Below are positions 8,161 through 18,229 of a stretch of DNA of 64,000 nt, one piece after another; position 1 is the stretch's first letter; each line of letters starts with the position of its first letter. Made by a program: the position numbers and the translations under genes. Origin of the DNA: Pseudohongiella sp. (lineage in GTDB: Bacteria > Pseudomonadota > Gammaproteobacteria > Pseudomonadales > Pseudohongiellaceae); NCBI RefSeq assembly GCF_011050365.1, contig NZ_DRFV01000012.1:62001-126000 (forward strand), written 5' to 3'. Below the pieces are notes generated by a model that saw only the letters and a program-made list of their open reading frames with translations, had not been told where the DNA came from and ran no database searches.

Positions 8161-10971
8161 CTACAGTGCTTTGATGGCCGTCAGTTTTTCGTTCAAGGCC
8201 ACGATGGCTGCCTGCGCTGCGCGTTGACGCTCACGTTCAACCTCCACCAGTTCCGCCGGGGCATTCTGCACAAACTTCTCATTGTTGAGTTTGCCACTGA
8301 TGCCTTGCAGGTTTTTTTCCAGCTTGCCGATCTCTTTTTGCAAACGGGCAATCTCTGCATCCTTGTCAATCAGGTCAGACAGCGGCACCAGAATTTCCAT
8401 GTCCTGATAAAGTTGCGTCGCGCTGACCGGTGCTTCTTCATTGTCAGCCAGGCAACGGATCTCTGACAGCTTGGCGAGCTTCAGCAGGTTCTGCAGGTTT
8501 TCATCCAGTCGGCGGTTATCGTCGGCATCGGTTTTTCGCAGCAGGGCAGGGAAGGTCTTGCCCGGCGGAATATTCATTTCGCCACGGATATTGCGTACGC
8601 CGATGATGACACCCTTGACCCACTCAATGTCACGTTCGGCGCTGGTGTTGATCAGTGCTTCGTCCGCGCGCGGATAGGCCTGCAGCATGATGCTGGTATC
8701 AGCCGTGTTGACACCGGTGAGCGTGGCAATTTTCTGCCAGATTTCCTCGGTGATGAAAGGCATCAGCGGATGCAGCATGCGCAGGCTGGTTTCCAGTACT
8801 GTCAGCAGGGTCAGTCGCGCTGTACGTGCTTTTTCCGGTTGGTTGTCAGCATCCCACAGCACGGGTTTCGACAGCTCAACATACCAGTCGCAATACTCGT
8901 TCCAGAAAAAGTCATAGATCACCTGTGACATCAGATCGAAACGGTAGCCAGCCATGTGCTCGTGCACCTGGGTCACGGTCTGCTGCAATCGGGACAGAAT
9001 CCAGCGGTCAGCCAGGCTCAGGTGCGGGTCGTTGCGCAAGGCGGCAACATCGTCGGCACTGAACTGAATGCCTTTCTCTTCCGTGTTCATGATCACATAA
9101 CGAGACGCATTCCAGATTTTGTTGCAGAAATTGCGGAAACCTTCCATGCGGCCCAGATCGAACTTGATGTCGCGCCCGGTGGAGGCCAGCGAATAATAGG
9201 TGTAGCGCAGCGCATCGGTACCGTAACCGGTGATACCCTCGGGGAATTCGGCGCGGGTATTTTTTTCAATTTTTTGCTGCAGTTGTGGCTGCATCAGGCC
9301 TTCGGTGCGTTTGGTGACCAGGTCTTCCAGCGAGATACCGTCGATCAGATCGATGGGGTCGAGTACGTTGCCCTTGGACTTGGACATCTTCTGCCCCTGA
9401 CCGTCGCGGATCAGGCCGTGGATATACACCTTCTGAAACGGAATCTCGCCGGTGAACTTCATGGTCATCATGATCATCCGGGCAACCCAGAAGAAGATGA
9501 TGTCAAAACCCGTCACCAGCACATTGGTGGGGTGAAAGGTTTTTAATGTCTCCAGGTCATCCGGCCAACCCAGCGTGGAAAACGTCCACAGTGCCGAGGA
9601 GAACCAGGTATCCAGAACATCCTCATCCTGACGCAGGCTCAGCGAGGCGTCGAGTTGGTATTTTTCACGCACCTGCTCTTCGCTGCGGCCAACATAAATA
9701 TTGCCGTCGGCGTCATACCAGGCCGGAATGCGGTGGCCCCACCAGAGCTGCCGTGAAATACACCAGTCCTGCAGGTCCCGCATCCAGGAAAAATAGGTGT
9801 TCTCCCAGTTTTTGGGCACAAACTCGATGTCGCCGTCCTCGACTGCCTTGATGGCGGGTTCGGCCAACGACTTGACCGCCACATACCACTGGTTGGTCAG
9901 GTAGGGTTCAATCACGAAGCCGGTGCGATCGCCGCGAGGCACTTTCAATTTATGCGGTTCTACTTTCAGCAACAGACCCAGCGCTTCCATGTCAGCGACG
10001 AGTTTTTTGCGTGCATCGAACCGGTCCAGTCCCCGATAAGGCTCTGGCGCGTTGTCGTTGATGGCGGCATCAATGCTGAAGATGTTGATCATCTCCAGGT
10101 CGTGGCGCTTGCCGACTTCATAGTCATTGAAGTCATGTGCCGGCGTTATCTTTACGCAGCCGGTACCAAACTCGGGATCAACATAGTCGTCCGCGATAAT
10201 CGGGATGCGGCGATCACACAGGGGCAGGTCGATGTATTTACCAACCAGTGATTTGAAGCGGGGGTCTTCCGGGCTGACGGCCACTGCGGTGTCACCCAGC
10301 AGGGTTTCCGGCCGGGTCGTGGCGATGGTGATAAAGCTGTCGCCACTGTCAGTGGTGGCGCCGTCAGCCAGTGGATATTTGAAATACCAGAAAAAGCCGT
10401 CCTCTTCTTCGGACAATACTTCCAGATCCGATACCGCGGTATGCAGTTTGGGATCCCAGTTGACCAGGCGGTTGCCGCGGTAGATCAGGCCCTCGTCATA
10501 CAGGCGGACAAACACTTCCTCGACCGCTGCTGACAGGCCTTCGTCCATGGTGAAGCGCTCACGCGACCAGTCGATGGAGCCACCCAGGCGGCGGATCTGC
10601 TGGGTGATGATGCCACCGGACTCTTCTTTCCACTTCCAGACTTCGTCGGTGAATTTCTCGCGACCCAGGTCGGTTCGCTTGATGCCGTCGCGCTCAAGCC
10701 TGCGCTCGACAACCATCTGGGTGGCAATACCGGCATGGTCGGTACCGACCTGCCACAGCGTATTTTTGCCCATCATGCGTTGATAGCGAATCAGTGCGTC
10801 CATGATGGCATTCTGGAAACCATGGCCCATGTGCAGACGGCCGGTGACATTGGGGGGCGGGATCACGATGCTGTAGGATTCGCCTTCGCCGCTGGGGGCA
10901 AAATAATTGCGTTCTTCCCAGGTGCTGTACCACTGTTGTTCGATGTCTTTGGGCTGGTAAGTCTTGTCCAT
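8161..10971 (-). CDS. valS: Valyl-tRNA synthetase
   Basis: 936 residues, a normal length for bacterial ValRS. The class I HIGH motif appears as HMGH (residues 47-50, within [14 protein letters not shown]) and KMSKS starts at residue 528. The editing domain ([30 protein letters not shown]), the anticodon-binding helices and the C-terminal coiled coil ([20 protein letters not shown]) are all present. It charges tRNA-Val. It lies 117 bases downstream of pepA on the same strand, as in many gammaproteobacteria, but the holC gene often found between them is absent. Confidence 0.97.
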   Translation of the reverse strand: MDKTYQPKDIEQQWYSTWEERNYFAPSGEGESYSIVIPPPNVTGRLHMGHGFQNAIMDALIRYQRMMGKNTLWQVGTDHAGIATQMVVERRLERDGIKRTDLGREKFTDEVWKWKEESGGIITQQIRRLGGSIDWSRERFTMDEGLSAAVEEVFVRLYDEGLIYRGNRLVNWDPKLHTAVSDLEVLSEEEDGFFWYFKYPLADGATTDSGDSFITIATTRPETLLGDTAVAVSPEDPRFKSLVGKYIDLPLCDRRIPIIADDYVDPEFGTGCVKITPAHDFNDYEVGKRHDLEMINIFSIDAAINDNAPEPYRGLDRFDARKKLVADMEALGLLLKVEPHKLKVPRGDRTGFVIEPYLTNQWYVAVKSLAEPAIKAVEDGDIEFVPKNWENTYFSWMRDLQDWCISRQLWWGHRIPAWYDADGNIYVGRSEEQVREKYQLDASLSLRQDEDVLDTWFSSALWTFSTLGWPDDLETLKTFHPTNVLVTGFDIIFFWVARMIMMTMKFTGEIPFQKVYIHGLIRDGQGQKMSKSKGNVLDPIDLIDGISLEDLVTKRTEGLMQPQLQQKIEKNTRAEFPEGITGYGTDALRYTYYSLASTGRDIKFDLGRMEGFRNFCNKIWNASRYVIMNTEEKGIQFSADDVAALRNDPHLSLADRWILSRLQQTVTQVHEHMAGYRFDLMSQVIYDFFWNEYCDWYVELSKPVLWDADNQPEKARTARLTLLTVLETSLRMLHPLMPFITEEIWQKIATLTGVNTADTSIMLQAYPRADEALINTSAERDIEWVKGVIIGVRNIRGEMNIPPGKTFPALLRKTDADDNRRLDENLQNLLKLAKLSEIRCLADNEEAPVSATQLYQDMEILVPLSDLIDKDAEIARLQKEIGKLEKNLQGISGKLNNEKFVQNAPAELVEVERERQRAAQAAIVALNEKLTAIKAL

Positions 10972-11088
10972 GTCTGTGCTCGGTTTGCTCTGGCTTTGCT
11001 AGCGCGTTCGAAATTTGATAAGCCGGCAAGTATACCTGATACATACTTGGCTGTCAGACAGCTGATGCATCCCGAGCAACAGTTCAGG

Positions 11089-12579
11089 TCAGGCTTTTTG
11101 TTTACGCAGATACTCTACCAGCAGCGGCACGGGTCGGCCGGTGGCACCTTTTTTGCCGCCGCCCAGCCACGCCGTGCCGGCTATATCCAGGTGCGCCCAA
11201 TGGTATTTTTCTGTAAAGCGGGACAGGAAACAGGCTGCCGTGATGGTGCCAGCTTTGGGGCCACCGATGTTGGCGATGTCGGCAAAGTTACTGTCCAGCA
11301 GCGATTGATATTCGTCGTCCAGCGGCAGTTGCCAAACCGTATCCAGGGTGTCCTGACCCAGCGCAAACAGCTCCTGCGCCAAGGCTTCGTTGTTACTGAG
11401 CATGGCGGTATTGACTTCGCCAAAGGTGGCGACCGCCGCCCCGGTCAGGGTTGCGATATCAATAACCGTGCGCGGCTTGAAACGCTCGGCATAGGTCAGA
11501 GCGTCGCACAGCACCAATCGGCCTTCTGCGTCAGTGTTAAGAATTTCGATGGTTTTGCCGGACATGCTGGTGACAATGTCACCGGGCTTGGTGGCGGTGC
11601 TGCTGGGCATGTTCTCGGCTGCGGCAATAACGGCAGTTACGTTGATGGGCAGCCCGAGTTTGGCAATGGCTGTCATCGTACCCATGACACTGGCTGCGCC
11701 GCACATGTCGAATTTCATCTCGTCCATACCGGCACCGGACTTCAGGCTGATGCCGCCGGTGTCAAAAGTGATGCCTTTACCCACCAGGCAGTAGGGGGCT
11801 GAGCTGGATTTGCGGCTGCCTTTGTATTCTATGACGATCAGGCGCGACTCTTCTTTGGAGCCACGGCCGACGGACAGCAGGGAGCCCATTTTGAGGTTCT
11901 CCATCTGCTTTTCGGTCAGCACCCTGGTCTTGATGCTTTTATTGCGCACGCCCAGTTCAACCGCGCGCTCGGCCAGGTACGAGGGTGTACAGATATTGCC
12001 GGGCAGATTGCCCAGGTCGCGGGCGACACTCATACCCAGGCTGATGGCTTCGCCGGCGTCGATGGCGTCATTCAGTTGCTTGCGGTTGGCATCCGGGGCG
12101 GCCGCTATAACGGCACTGGTGAGTGCGGGCTTGTCGGCCTTTTTGCTTTTGGTCTGGTCATAACGGTACAGCGCATTGCCCAGTTCAGTGACCAGCTGCG
12201 TCGTGGCCCAGGCCGCGTCGCGGTTGGTGACCGGCAATTGCGCCAAACTGACCATCGCCGTTCTGGCAGGTGTCTGGGTCAGCGCATGCGCTGCAGCGCG
12301 TGCGACTTTACGGTAGGCTTTGGCATCAAACTTGTTTTTGTCGCCCAGGCCTACTAACAGTATGCGGTCACTGGCGGCTTTTGCCGGTACATGAACAAGC
12401 AGGGTTTCGCCGATTTTGCCTTTCATGTCGCCGGATTTGATCACGGCATCGCACTGGTCACGAACGATTGGCGCAAGCATGTCAGACGGTGCATCAAGCC
12501 CGGTCCTGTCCCAGACGCCAAGAACCAGGCAGTCAGTCTTTTTATCCAGCGTTTTACTCGTGAGCAGTTGGTATTTCAT
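11089..12579 (-). CDS. pepA: Leucyl aminopeptidase (M17)
   Basis: 496 residues. An N-terminal macro-like domain is followed by the M17 catalytic domain with the two-metal motifs VGKGITFDTGGISLK and NTDAEGRL (residues 348-355). It removes N-terminal residues from peptides in the cytoplasm; in E. coli PepA is also an accessory DNA-binding factor for Xer recombination, which cannot be judged here. AGGAAA precedes the ATG. It is divergent from the thioesterase-lptF-lptG unit with a 252-base shared promoter region, matching the pepA/lptFG arrangement of E. coli. Confidence 0.95.
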   Translation of the reverse strand: MKYQLLTSKTLDKKTDCLVLGVWDRTGLDAPSDMLAPIVRDQCDAVIKSGDMKGKIGETLLVHVPAKAASDRILLVGLGDKNKFDAKAYRKVARAAAHALTQTPARTAMVSLAQLPVTNRDAAWATTQLVTELGNALYRYDQTKSKKADKPALTSAVIAAAPDANRKQLNDAIDAGEAISLGMSVARDLGNLPGNICTPSYLAERAVELGVRNKSIKTRVLTEKQMENLKMGSLLSVGRGSKEESRLIVIEYKGSRKSSSAPYCLVGKGITFDTGGISLKSGAGMDEMKFDMCGAASVMGTMTAIAKLGLPINVTAVIAAAENMPSSTATKPGDIVTSMSGKTIEILNTDAEGRLVLCDALTYAERFKPRTVIDIATLTGAAVATFGEVNTAMLSNNEALAQELFALGQDTLDTVWQLPLDDEYQSLLDSNFADIANIGGPKAGTITAACFLSRFTEKYHWAHLDIAGTAWLGGGKKGATGRPVPLLVEYLRKQKA

Positions 12580-12831
12580 AGGTTTTCCTTATCGCGGTTC
12601 CGTGATATCGATGCTGTGGCGAAGGCATATCATCCTAGAGAATATGTCAAAACAAGGCAACCTGCGCCAATACTGACTATAACACGCGCAGCAGCGGCTT
12701 TTCCCCGGTCAGTGTCAATTGCTCCGGCTTAAGTGTACTTTAGCGGCCCGGGCGATTAAAATTGGCCACCGATTTGCCAGGGCCTTCAGCAGGAGAGCCC
12801 GCTGCCAAGAAACACTGTTTACGGAGTTGAT

Positions 12832-13266
12832 ATGCCCCGCGTCAAAATAAACATGCCGGAAGAGTTCCTGTTTACCATGGAGCACCCGGTGCGGTTCAGT
12901 GATTTGGATTACGCCAAGCACTTGAACAGCGTCGCCATGGTGCATATCCTGCACGAAGCCAGATTGCAGTTCCTGGCCAGCCTGGGGCTGACCGAAGCCA
13001 ATATTTTTGGCCTTGGTATGGTGGTTACAGACATGGCAGTTGACTATCGTTCGCAGTCGTTTGCCAAGGATGTGCTGGTCATTGAGGTCGGGGTCAGCCG
13101 GTTTAACAAATATGGTTGCGATATCTGCTTTCAGATTACTAATTCGGCGCTTGACCGGGTTGTGTGCAATGCCAAGCAGGGCGTTGTCTTTTTTGATTTC
13201 GACAAACACAAGATTGCGGCTGTGCCACTGGCCTTCAAAAGCCTGGTTGGCGAGTCCGACGAGTAA
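12832..13266 (+). CDS. Acyl-CoA thioesterase-like hot-dog protein
   Basis: 144 residues of the 4-hydroxybenzoyl-CoA thioesterase/YbgC-like hot-dog fold. The signature VRFSDLDYAKHLNSV places the catalytic Asp and the following His/Asn near residues 20-28, and VDYRSQSFAKDVLVIEVGVSR is the central strand region. Substrate is probably a short or medium acyl-CoA but is not determined. It ends 15 bases before lptF and is likely its operon leader. This insertion between the pepA promoter and lptF is not part of the E. coli arrangement. Confidence 0.75.
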   Translation: MPRVKINMPEEFLFTMEHPVRFSDLDYAKHLNSVAMVHILHEARLQFLASLGLTEANIFGLGMVVTDMAVDYRSQSFAKDVLVIEVGVSRFNKYGCDICFQITNSALDRVVCNAKQGVVFFDFDKHKIAAVPLAFKSLVGESDE

Positions 13267-13281
13267 GCGGGCCTCTATCCA

Positions 13282-14388
13282 TTGATTCTGTTTCGATACT
13301 TCACCCAGCAACTTCTTCAGGTCACCATGGCGGTGTCGCTGATACTGCTGGTTGTATCGTTTACGTCACGATTTCTGCAATACCTCGCTGATGCTGTCGC
13401 CGGCAAAATGACCACCGATATCCTGCTGATGTTGATGTTGTATCGCCTGCCCGAATTTCTGCTCATTATTGTGCCGTTTGCCTTTTTCCTGGCCGTGTTG
13501 CTGGCTTACGGGCGGATGTATGCCGAGAACGAGATGGTCGTGTTGCATGCCTGCGGCTTCAGTCGCGCAAAACTGCTCACTATGACCATGGGTGCGGGCT
13601 TGCTGCTGGCCTGTGCCATGGCCGTTCTGAGTCTTTATGCGGCGCCGGCAGGTTTGCAGCAGACCGAGACCCTGCGGCAGTCTCAGGATGAATTAACCGA
13701 AATCGATCTGATTGTCTCCGGACAGTTTCAATCGTTCAATCGCGGGCAGCGCGTCACTTATGCCGAGTCCCTGTCAGAGACTGCGGTGGGCCGTCAGTTG
13801 AATAACCCCTTTGTGGTACTGCGGGATCCGAACCCGCCACAAGGCGAGTCAGGTTTGCGCATTATGGTGGCCGAATCGGCGCGTCCGATCGTGGATGAGG
13901 CGAGTGGCCGCCGTTTCATGTTGCTGGAGAATGGCTATTTTTACGATGGCACGCCGGGTGCCGCCGACTATAGTGTGACCGAATTTCAGGAGCAGGGAGT
14001 CCTGCTGCCGGAGCAGAGCACAATCGCGCCGGTATTGCGAGGCACCGAATTGCCAACAATGGCATTGTTGGGGTCTTCGGATCCCGCCCTGATCGCTGAA
14101 TTGCAATGGCGTATTTCCGTCATATTGCTGATTCCCGTGCTGACGTTGCTGGCGGTGCCGCTGAGCAAAGTCGATCCGCGTCAGGGCCGTTTCGCCAGGC
14201 TGGTGCCTGCGGCACTGTTGTATGGTCTGTATTTCATGTTGCTACAGGTAACCCGCGATGCCGTTGAAGATGGCAGTTTGTCGCCTGTTGTCGGAATGTG
14301 GTGGGTGCATCTTGTTTTTATTGCCGGTGGTCTGGCACTGATGTGGCGTGGCCGGCCCAGAAAGCCAACACTGGCGAGGGTCGCATAA
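13282..14388 (+). CDS. lptF: LPS export ABC transporter permease LptF
   Basis: 368 residues starting at a TTG. This start gives the typical LptF beginning MILFRYFTQQLLQVT, and no better start follows. There are three N-terminal membrane helices, a periplasmic beta-jellyroll-like region (residues about 130-265) and three C-terminal helices. LptF pairs with LptG and the ATPase LptB to extract lipopolysaccharide from the inner membrane and pass it to LptC. The stop is one base from the lptG start. SD is weak, so translation may be coupled to the thioesterase gene upstream. Confidence 0.92.
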   Translation: MILFRYFTQQLLQVTMAVSLILLVVSFTSRFLQYLADAVAGKMTTDILLMLMLYRLPEFLLIIVPFAFFLAVLLAYGRMYAENEMVVLHACGFSRAKLLTMTMGAGLLLACAMAVLSLYAAPAGLQQTETLRQSQDELTEIDLIVSGQFQSFNRGQRVTYAESLSETAVGRQLNNPFVVLRDPNPPQGESGLRIMVAESARPIVDEASGRRFMLLENGYFYDGTPGAADYSVTEFQEQGVLLPEQSTIAPVLRGTELPTMALLGSSDPALIAELQWRISVILLIPVLTLLAVPLSKVDPRQGRFARLVPAALLYGLYFMLLQVTRDAVEDGSLSPVVGMWWVHLVFIAGGLALMWRGRPRKPTLARVA

Positions 14389-14389
14389 T

Positions 14390-15463
14390 ATGCCCATGCT
14401 TGCCCGCTACATGGCCAAAACCGTACTGCTGTCGATGCTGGTGGTGCTGGGGCTGATCACGATGATTGACCTGGTGTTCACGGTGGCAGAAGAGCTGGCA
14501 GACACCAATCGTTACTACACGGCCTGGGATGCCATCGTTTATGTGCTGCGGACCTTGCCTACCAGTGTCTATGAATTGTTGCCGTTCGTGGCTCTTGGTG
14601 GGGCGCTGATAGGTCTGGGTATTCTGGCATCCAGTCAGGAACTGCTGGTCATGCAGTCGTCAGGTGTAAAAACATCAGTGTTGGTGGGCTGGGTCATGAT
14701 ACCCGTGTTGGGGGTCATGGTATTCAGCCTGATTCTGGGCGAATGGATCGCTCCGACGTTACAACAGACCGCGCAAAGTCAGCGCGCGCTGATCCAGAGT
14801 GGGGGGCAGGCCATCAGTAGTTCACAGGGTGACTGGCGCAAGATTGGCAATGAGTACATTCATATCAATGCCATCGCCCCGGGCGGCCGTGAGCTGTTTG
14901 GTGTGACCGTTTACGAGTTAAGCGACAGGCGCGAATTGTTGCGCAGCAGTTTCGCTGAACAGGGTTATTATATGGATGACGACGGTGAACCATACTGGCG
15001 TCTGACCGGCGTGCGCGAAACGCGCTTTGCCGGCGACCGGCTGCAGGCTGAGTACCATGATGAATGGCAATGGTCAGTGGACATGTCGCCCTCTCTGCTC
15101 AGCGTGCTGTTGGTGCGACCTGACCGGCAATCGATCAGTGGTCTGTATCAGTTTGCCCGCTACTTTGATACTGAGGGGCTGGACAGCAGCAATTATTACC
15201 TGGCGTTCTGGAAGAAGTTGTTGCAGCCGCTGGCGACCTTGAGCCTGGTATTGCTGGCGGTTTCTTTTGTATTTGGTCCTCTGCGCGAGGCCACCATGGG
15301 ATTTCGGGTGTTTGTGGCGATTGCCATCGGCCTGGGGTTCACGATTGTTCAGCGCACGCTGGGGCCAGCGACCATTCTGTATGGCATCAGCCCCTTTGTG
15401 GCTGTCCTGGCACCTATAATGCTGTGCGCACTGCTGGGGTTATTCCTGCTGCGCCGCGTTTAG
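14390..15463 (+). CDS. lptG: LPS export ABC transporter permease LptG
   Basis: 357 residues from ATG 14390 (an in-frame ATG at 14348 lies inside lptF and would lengthen the N-terminus atypically). It has the same plan as LptF: three helices (MLARYMAKTVLLSMLVVLGL at the start), a periplasmic domain in residues about 130-260, and three more helices. The ISGLYQFARYFDTEGLDSSNYYL region before the fifth helix is characteristic of LptG. It forms the permease heterodimer with LptF. It converges on the leuA-like gene with 6 bases between stops. Confidence 0.93.
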   Translation: MPMLARYMAKTVLLSMLVVLGLITMIDLVFTVAEELADTNRYYTAWDAIVYVLRTLPTSVYELLPFVALGGALIGLGILASSQELLVMQSSGVKTSVLVGWVMIPVLGVMVFSLILGEWIAPTLQQTAQSQRALIQSGGQAISSSQGDWRKIGNEYIHINAIAPGGRELFGVTVYELSDRRELLRSSFAEQGYYMDDDGEPYWRLTGVRETRFAGDRLQAEYHDEWQWSVDMSPSLLSVLLVRPDRQSISGLYQFARYFDTEGLDSSNYYLAFWKKLLQPLATLSLVLLAVSFVFGPLREATMGFRVFVAIAIGLGFTIVQRTLGPATILYGISPFVAVLAPIMLCALLGLFLLRRV

Positions 15464-15469
15464 GCTGCC

Positions 15470-17011
15470 TTACGGTATCAGGCTGTGCATGCGTATATTG
15501 ATCATGCGCAATGTGGCTTTGACGGCGGCCAAGACCTGGTTGGCGTCCACGCCCCGGGTTTTTAATTCCCGATCCTCGATTTTCCAGGTGATGATACATT
15601 CGGTCAGGGCATTGGTATTGCCACCGCGCGGGATATGCACTTCATAGTCCACCAGTGCCGGCATGACAAAGTCACGCTTTTTGAGAATTTTGCTGATGGC
15701 GTCGATAAATGCTGCAAAACCGCCATTGCCCGAACCGGACGCGTTGAAGGTTTTATCCTGAATGCTGACGCGAATGCTGGCTGTGCTGTCCACGTCCAGC
15801 CCGCTGCTGATGTAGCAATTCATCAGTTCTACATAACGAAACTCGCGCCGCTCCAGCACATCGGCAATGATAAACGGCAGGTCATCGGCAGTGATCAGTG
15901 CTTTGGAATCGCCCAGCTTGACGATTTCCTGCAGCACCTTGCGCTGGTCCTCGCTGTTCAGCTCCAGACCCATCTCTTCCAGATTGTTGGCCAGTGATGC
16001 TTTGCCGCTCATCTTGCCCAGGGCATAGGTGCGCTTGCGGGCAAACCGTTCGGGGCGCAGGGCCGTGATATACAGGCCACCTTTCTGGTCGCCATCGGCG
16101 TGGATACCGGCAGTCTGGGTAAAGACATCAGCGCCAACGATCGGCGTATTGGCAGCAATCCATTTGCCTGAAAAATTTTCCACCATCCGGCTGAGCATGG
16201 CAATACGGGTTTCATCGATAGATAAACGAATGCCCAGCTTGTCTTTCAGTACCACCGCCACCTCTGCCAACGATGCGTTACCGGCACGTTCGCCCAGGCA
16301 GTTGATCGTACAGTGAATGGTGTCGATACCGGCTTTGACGGCGGACATGACATTAGCCGTGGCTAATCCATAGTCGTTATGGGGATGGAAATCAAAGCGC
16401 TGCGTCGGAAAACGGCCGGTCATGTCGGTCAGCGCGGCGTAAACTTCATCCGGCGTCATCACGCCCAGTGTGTCAGGCAGCATAAAGTTGCCGATGCCGC
16501 AGTCGCTGACGCCGGCCACCAGGTCAAACACATATTGGGGACTGTCTTTGTAGCCATTAGACCAGTCTTCCAGATACATGTTGACGCGCAGACCGTTGTC
16601 CTGGGCGTAGGCGACAGTGCGTTTGATGTCATTGATATGTTCGTCCAGCGTTCGCCCGAGTTGTTCGCGACAATGTTTCTCGCTGCCTTTGGCGAGCAGG
16701 TTGATGACCTTGCCACCGGCATCACGCACCCAGTTGACGCTGAGGGTGTGATCGACAAATCCCAATACTTCAACTTTATCGAGCAAGCCTTCCTGGGCCG
16801 CCCAGCTATTGATGTCTGCGACGGCCTTTTTCTCACCTTCCGAGACGCGTGCTGACGCGACTTCAATGCGATCGACTTTAAGCGACTGCAGCAAAGCGCG
16901 GGCGATTTGCAGTTTTTCTTTGGCGGCGAATGAAACGCCCTGGGTCTGCTCGCCATCACGCAGGGTGGTGTCCAGTATCTGGACCTGTCTGCCACTTGCT
17001 TGTGCACTCAT
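15470..17011 (-). CDS. Alpha-isopropylmalate/citramalate synthase homologue (LeuA2/CimA type)
   Basis: 513 residues. The N-terminal TIM barrel has ILDTTLRDGEQTQGVSF (metal and substrate site), FHPHNDYGLATANVMSA and HCTINCLGERAGNASLAEV, followed by a linker and a C-terminal allosteric-type domain (from about residue 385, VELMNCYISSGLDVDSTASI). It condenses acetyl-CoA with a 2-keto acid; substrate could be pyruvate (citramalate, isoleucine route) or 2-oxoisovalerate. A second, longer leuA at 49349-51034 makes a citramalate role attractive, but the sequence does not decide it. leuB lies 1.2 kb away on the same strand. Confidence 0.82.
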   Translation of the reverse strand: MSAQASGRQVQILDTTLRDGEQTQGVSFAAKEKLQIARALLQSLKVDRIEVASARVSEGEKKAVADINSWAAQEGLLDKVEVLGFVDHTLSVNWVRDAGGKVINLLAKGSEKHCREQLGRTLDEHINDIKRTVAYAQDNGLRVNMYLEDWSNGYKDSPQYVFDLVAGVSDCGIGNFMLPDTLGVMTPDEVYAALTDMTGRFPTQRFDFHPHNDYGLATANVMSAVKAGIDTIHCTINCLGERAGNASLAEVAVVLKDKLGIRLSIDETRIAMLSRMVENFSGKWIAANTPIVGADVFTQTAGIHADGDQKGGLYITALRPERFARKRTYALGKMSGKASLANNLEEMGLELNSEDQRKVLQEIVKLGDSKALITADDLPFIIADVLERREFRYVELMNCYISSGLDVDSTASIRVSIQDKTFNASGSGNGGFAAFIDAISKILKKRDFVMPALVDYEVHIPRGGNTNALTECIITWKIEDRELKTRGVDANQVLAAVKATLRMINIRMHSLIP

Positions 17012-17126
17012 GCCGGGAAGTATCCTGAAGCCGTTGAATCAAGGGCTGGATTCTATCAGATCCTTTCAGGCATCATAAGTGTGGCGCCAGATTCAAGTTT
17101 TATGGCGAATTGTCGATAGGAACCCT

Positions 17127-17606
17127 ATGAATCATGTAACTACAAAAATTGGTGCAGGACTTTTACTGGCTACCGTCATGTGCGGTGGCCTGGCTGCAGC
17201 TGAACCCGGAGCCGGAGCCGTAAAACCGCAACGCCTGTGGCTGCCCCCGAGCCAGGAAAATCTGCGCGAACTGCTGGTCGCTGCGGCTCATCAGGCGCTG
17301 TTGGACCCCGATTGCGCCGAGGTGCTGTATGGGCGTCTGAATGAGTACCGCACTGAAAACGACGAAACTGCATTTACCATTCTGTGTATGCGCGATGCGC
17401 GTTATACCTTTAACCTGGTGTTTAATGCCAGTGATCTGGAGCCTGTCGACACAGAGCAGGAAGTGGTGTCAAATGCTGAGGATCTGCAGCGATTGCGCGC
17501 GTTGCTGGGTGATATCCCGGCATCGGTGCGTTCAGGAAACACCGATGGTGATGCGGAACAGACACCCGAGGAGCCTGAGGATACGACCCCGCCGGTGCTG
17601 TTCTGA
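17127..17606 (+). CDS. Conserved hypothetical exported protein
   Basis: 159 residues from the ATG at 17127, with AGGAA upstream and a signal peptide (LLLATVMCGGLAAAEPG). The mature part contains HQALLDPDCAEVLYGRLNEY and ETAFTILCMRDARYTFNLVF with two cysteines (about residues 58 and 85) that might form a disulphide. The C-terminus is acidic and Pro/Glu-rich. I do not recognise a domain. It is divergent from the leuA-like gene and 66 bases upstream of an RDD protein, possibly one unit. Confidence 0.6.
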   Translation: MNHVTTKIGAGLLLATVMCGGLAAAEPGAGAVKPQRLWLPPSQENLRELLVAAAHQALLDPDCAEVLYGRLNEYRTENDETAFTILCMRDARYTFNLVFNASDLEPVDTEQEVVSNAEDLQRLRALLGDIPASVRSGNTDGDAEQTPEEPEDTTPPVLF

Positions 17607-17672
17607 GCAACAAGGTGCTGGTAAATACGTTATACTGGCGCCTTGTCTGATTAGCAGCCGTGTTTGTCCCCA

Positions 17673-18194
17673 ATGAGTTCAAAAAAGAAAATCCAGCGCC
17701 GACTCCTTTCCGAGGCTGAAACTGCCTTATTGCCGCGCGCGGGTCTTTTGCGCCGGCTGGCCGCACTGCTCTACGATATGTTTCTCGTATTTGCGATGTG
17801 GATGATTCTCGGATTCATTATACTGTTTGTATTCGGGCTGTTTGCTGACAATACCAGCGAGCTGGTCGATGGTCAGGTGCAGACCCATCCGGTACTGCTC
17901 ATGCTGAATTTTGTCATGATGGTCACCACCGCTGCCTGTTTCTACCTTTGGTTCTGGCGTCGCACCGGGCAGACCCTGGGTATGATCGCGTGGCGAATCA
18001 AGGCATTGCGTACTGACAACAAACCCATTTCGCTACAGCATGGGTTGATCCGTTTTGTGGCCGCGTGGCCTGCATTCTGGCTGGGCGGTCTGGGCTATCT
18101 GTGGCTGTATGTGGATAAGGATCACGACGCCGTCCATGAAAAGCTCTCCGGTACCAAGACCGTCCTGCTGCCCAAGGACGCGCGACCTTTTTAA
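17673..18194 (+). CDS. RDD-family membrane protein
   Basis: 173 residues from the ATG at 17673; an upstream in-frame TTG at 17664 is less likely. The RDD signature RLAALLYDMFLVFAMWM opens the first membrane helix, a second covers about residues 75-95 (MLNFVMMVTTAACFYLWFW), and the C-terminal segment (GLIRFVAAWPAFWLGGLGYL) is a third. RRTGQTLGMIAWRIKAL is the conserved loop. Function in this family is uncertain (transport or ion homeostasis has been suggested). It is convergent with leuB. Confidence 0.82.
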   Translation: MSSKKKIQRRLLSEAETALLPRAGLLRRLAALLYDMFLVFAMWMILGFIILFVFGLFADNTSELVDGQVQTHPVLLMLNFVMMVTTAACFYLWFWRRTGQTLGMIAWRIKALRTDNKPISLQHGLIRFVAAWPAFWLGGLGYLWLYVDKDHDAVHEKLSGTKTVLLPKDARPF

Positions 18195-18229
18195 CGCCTG
18201 GCTGACGAGCAGCCAGGCGGGACAACTGC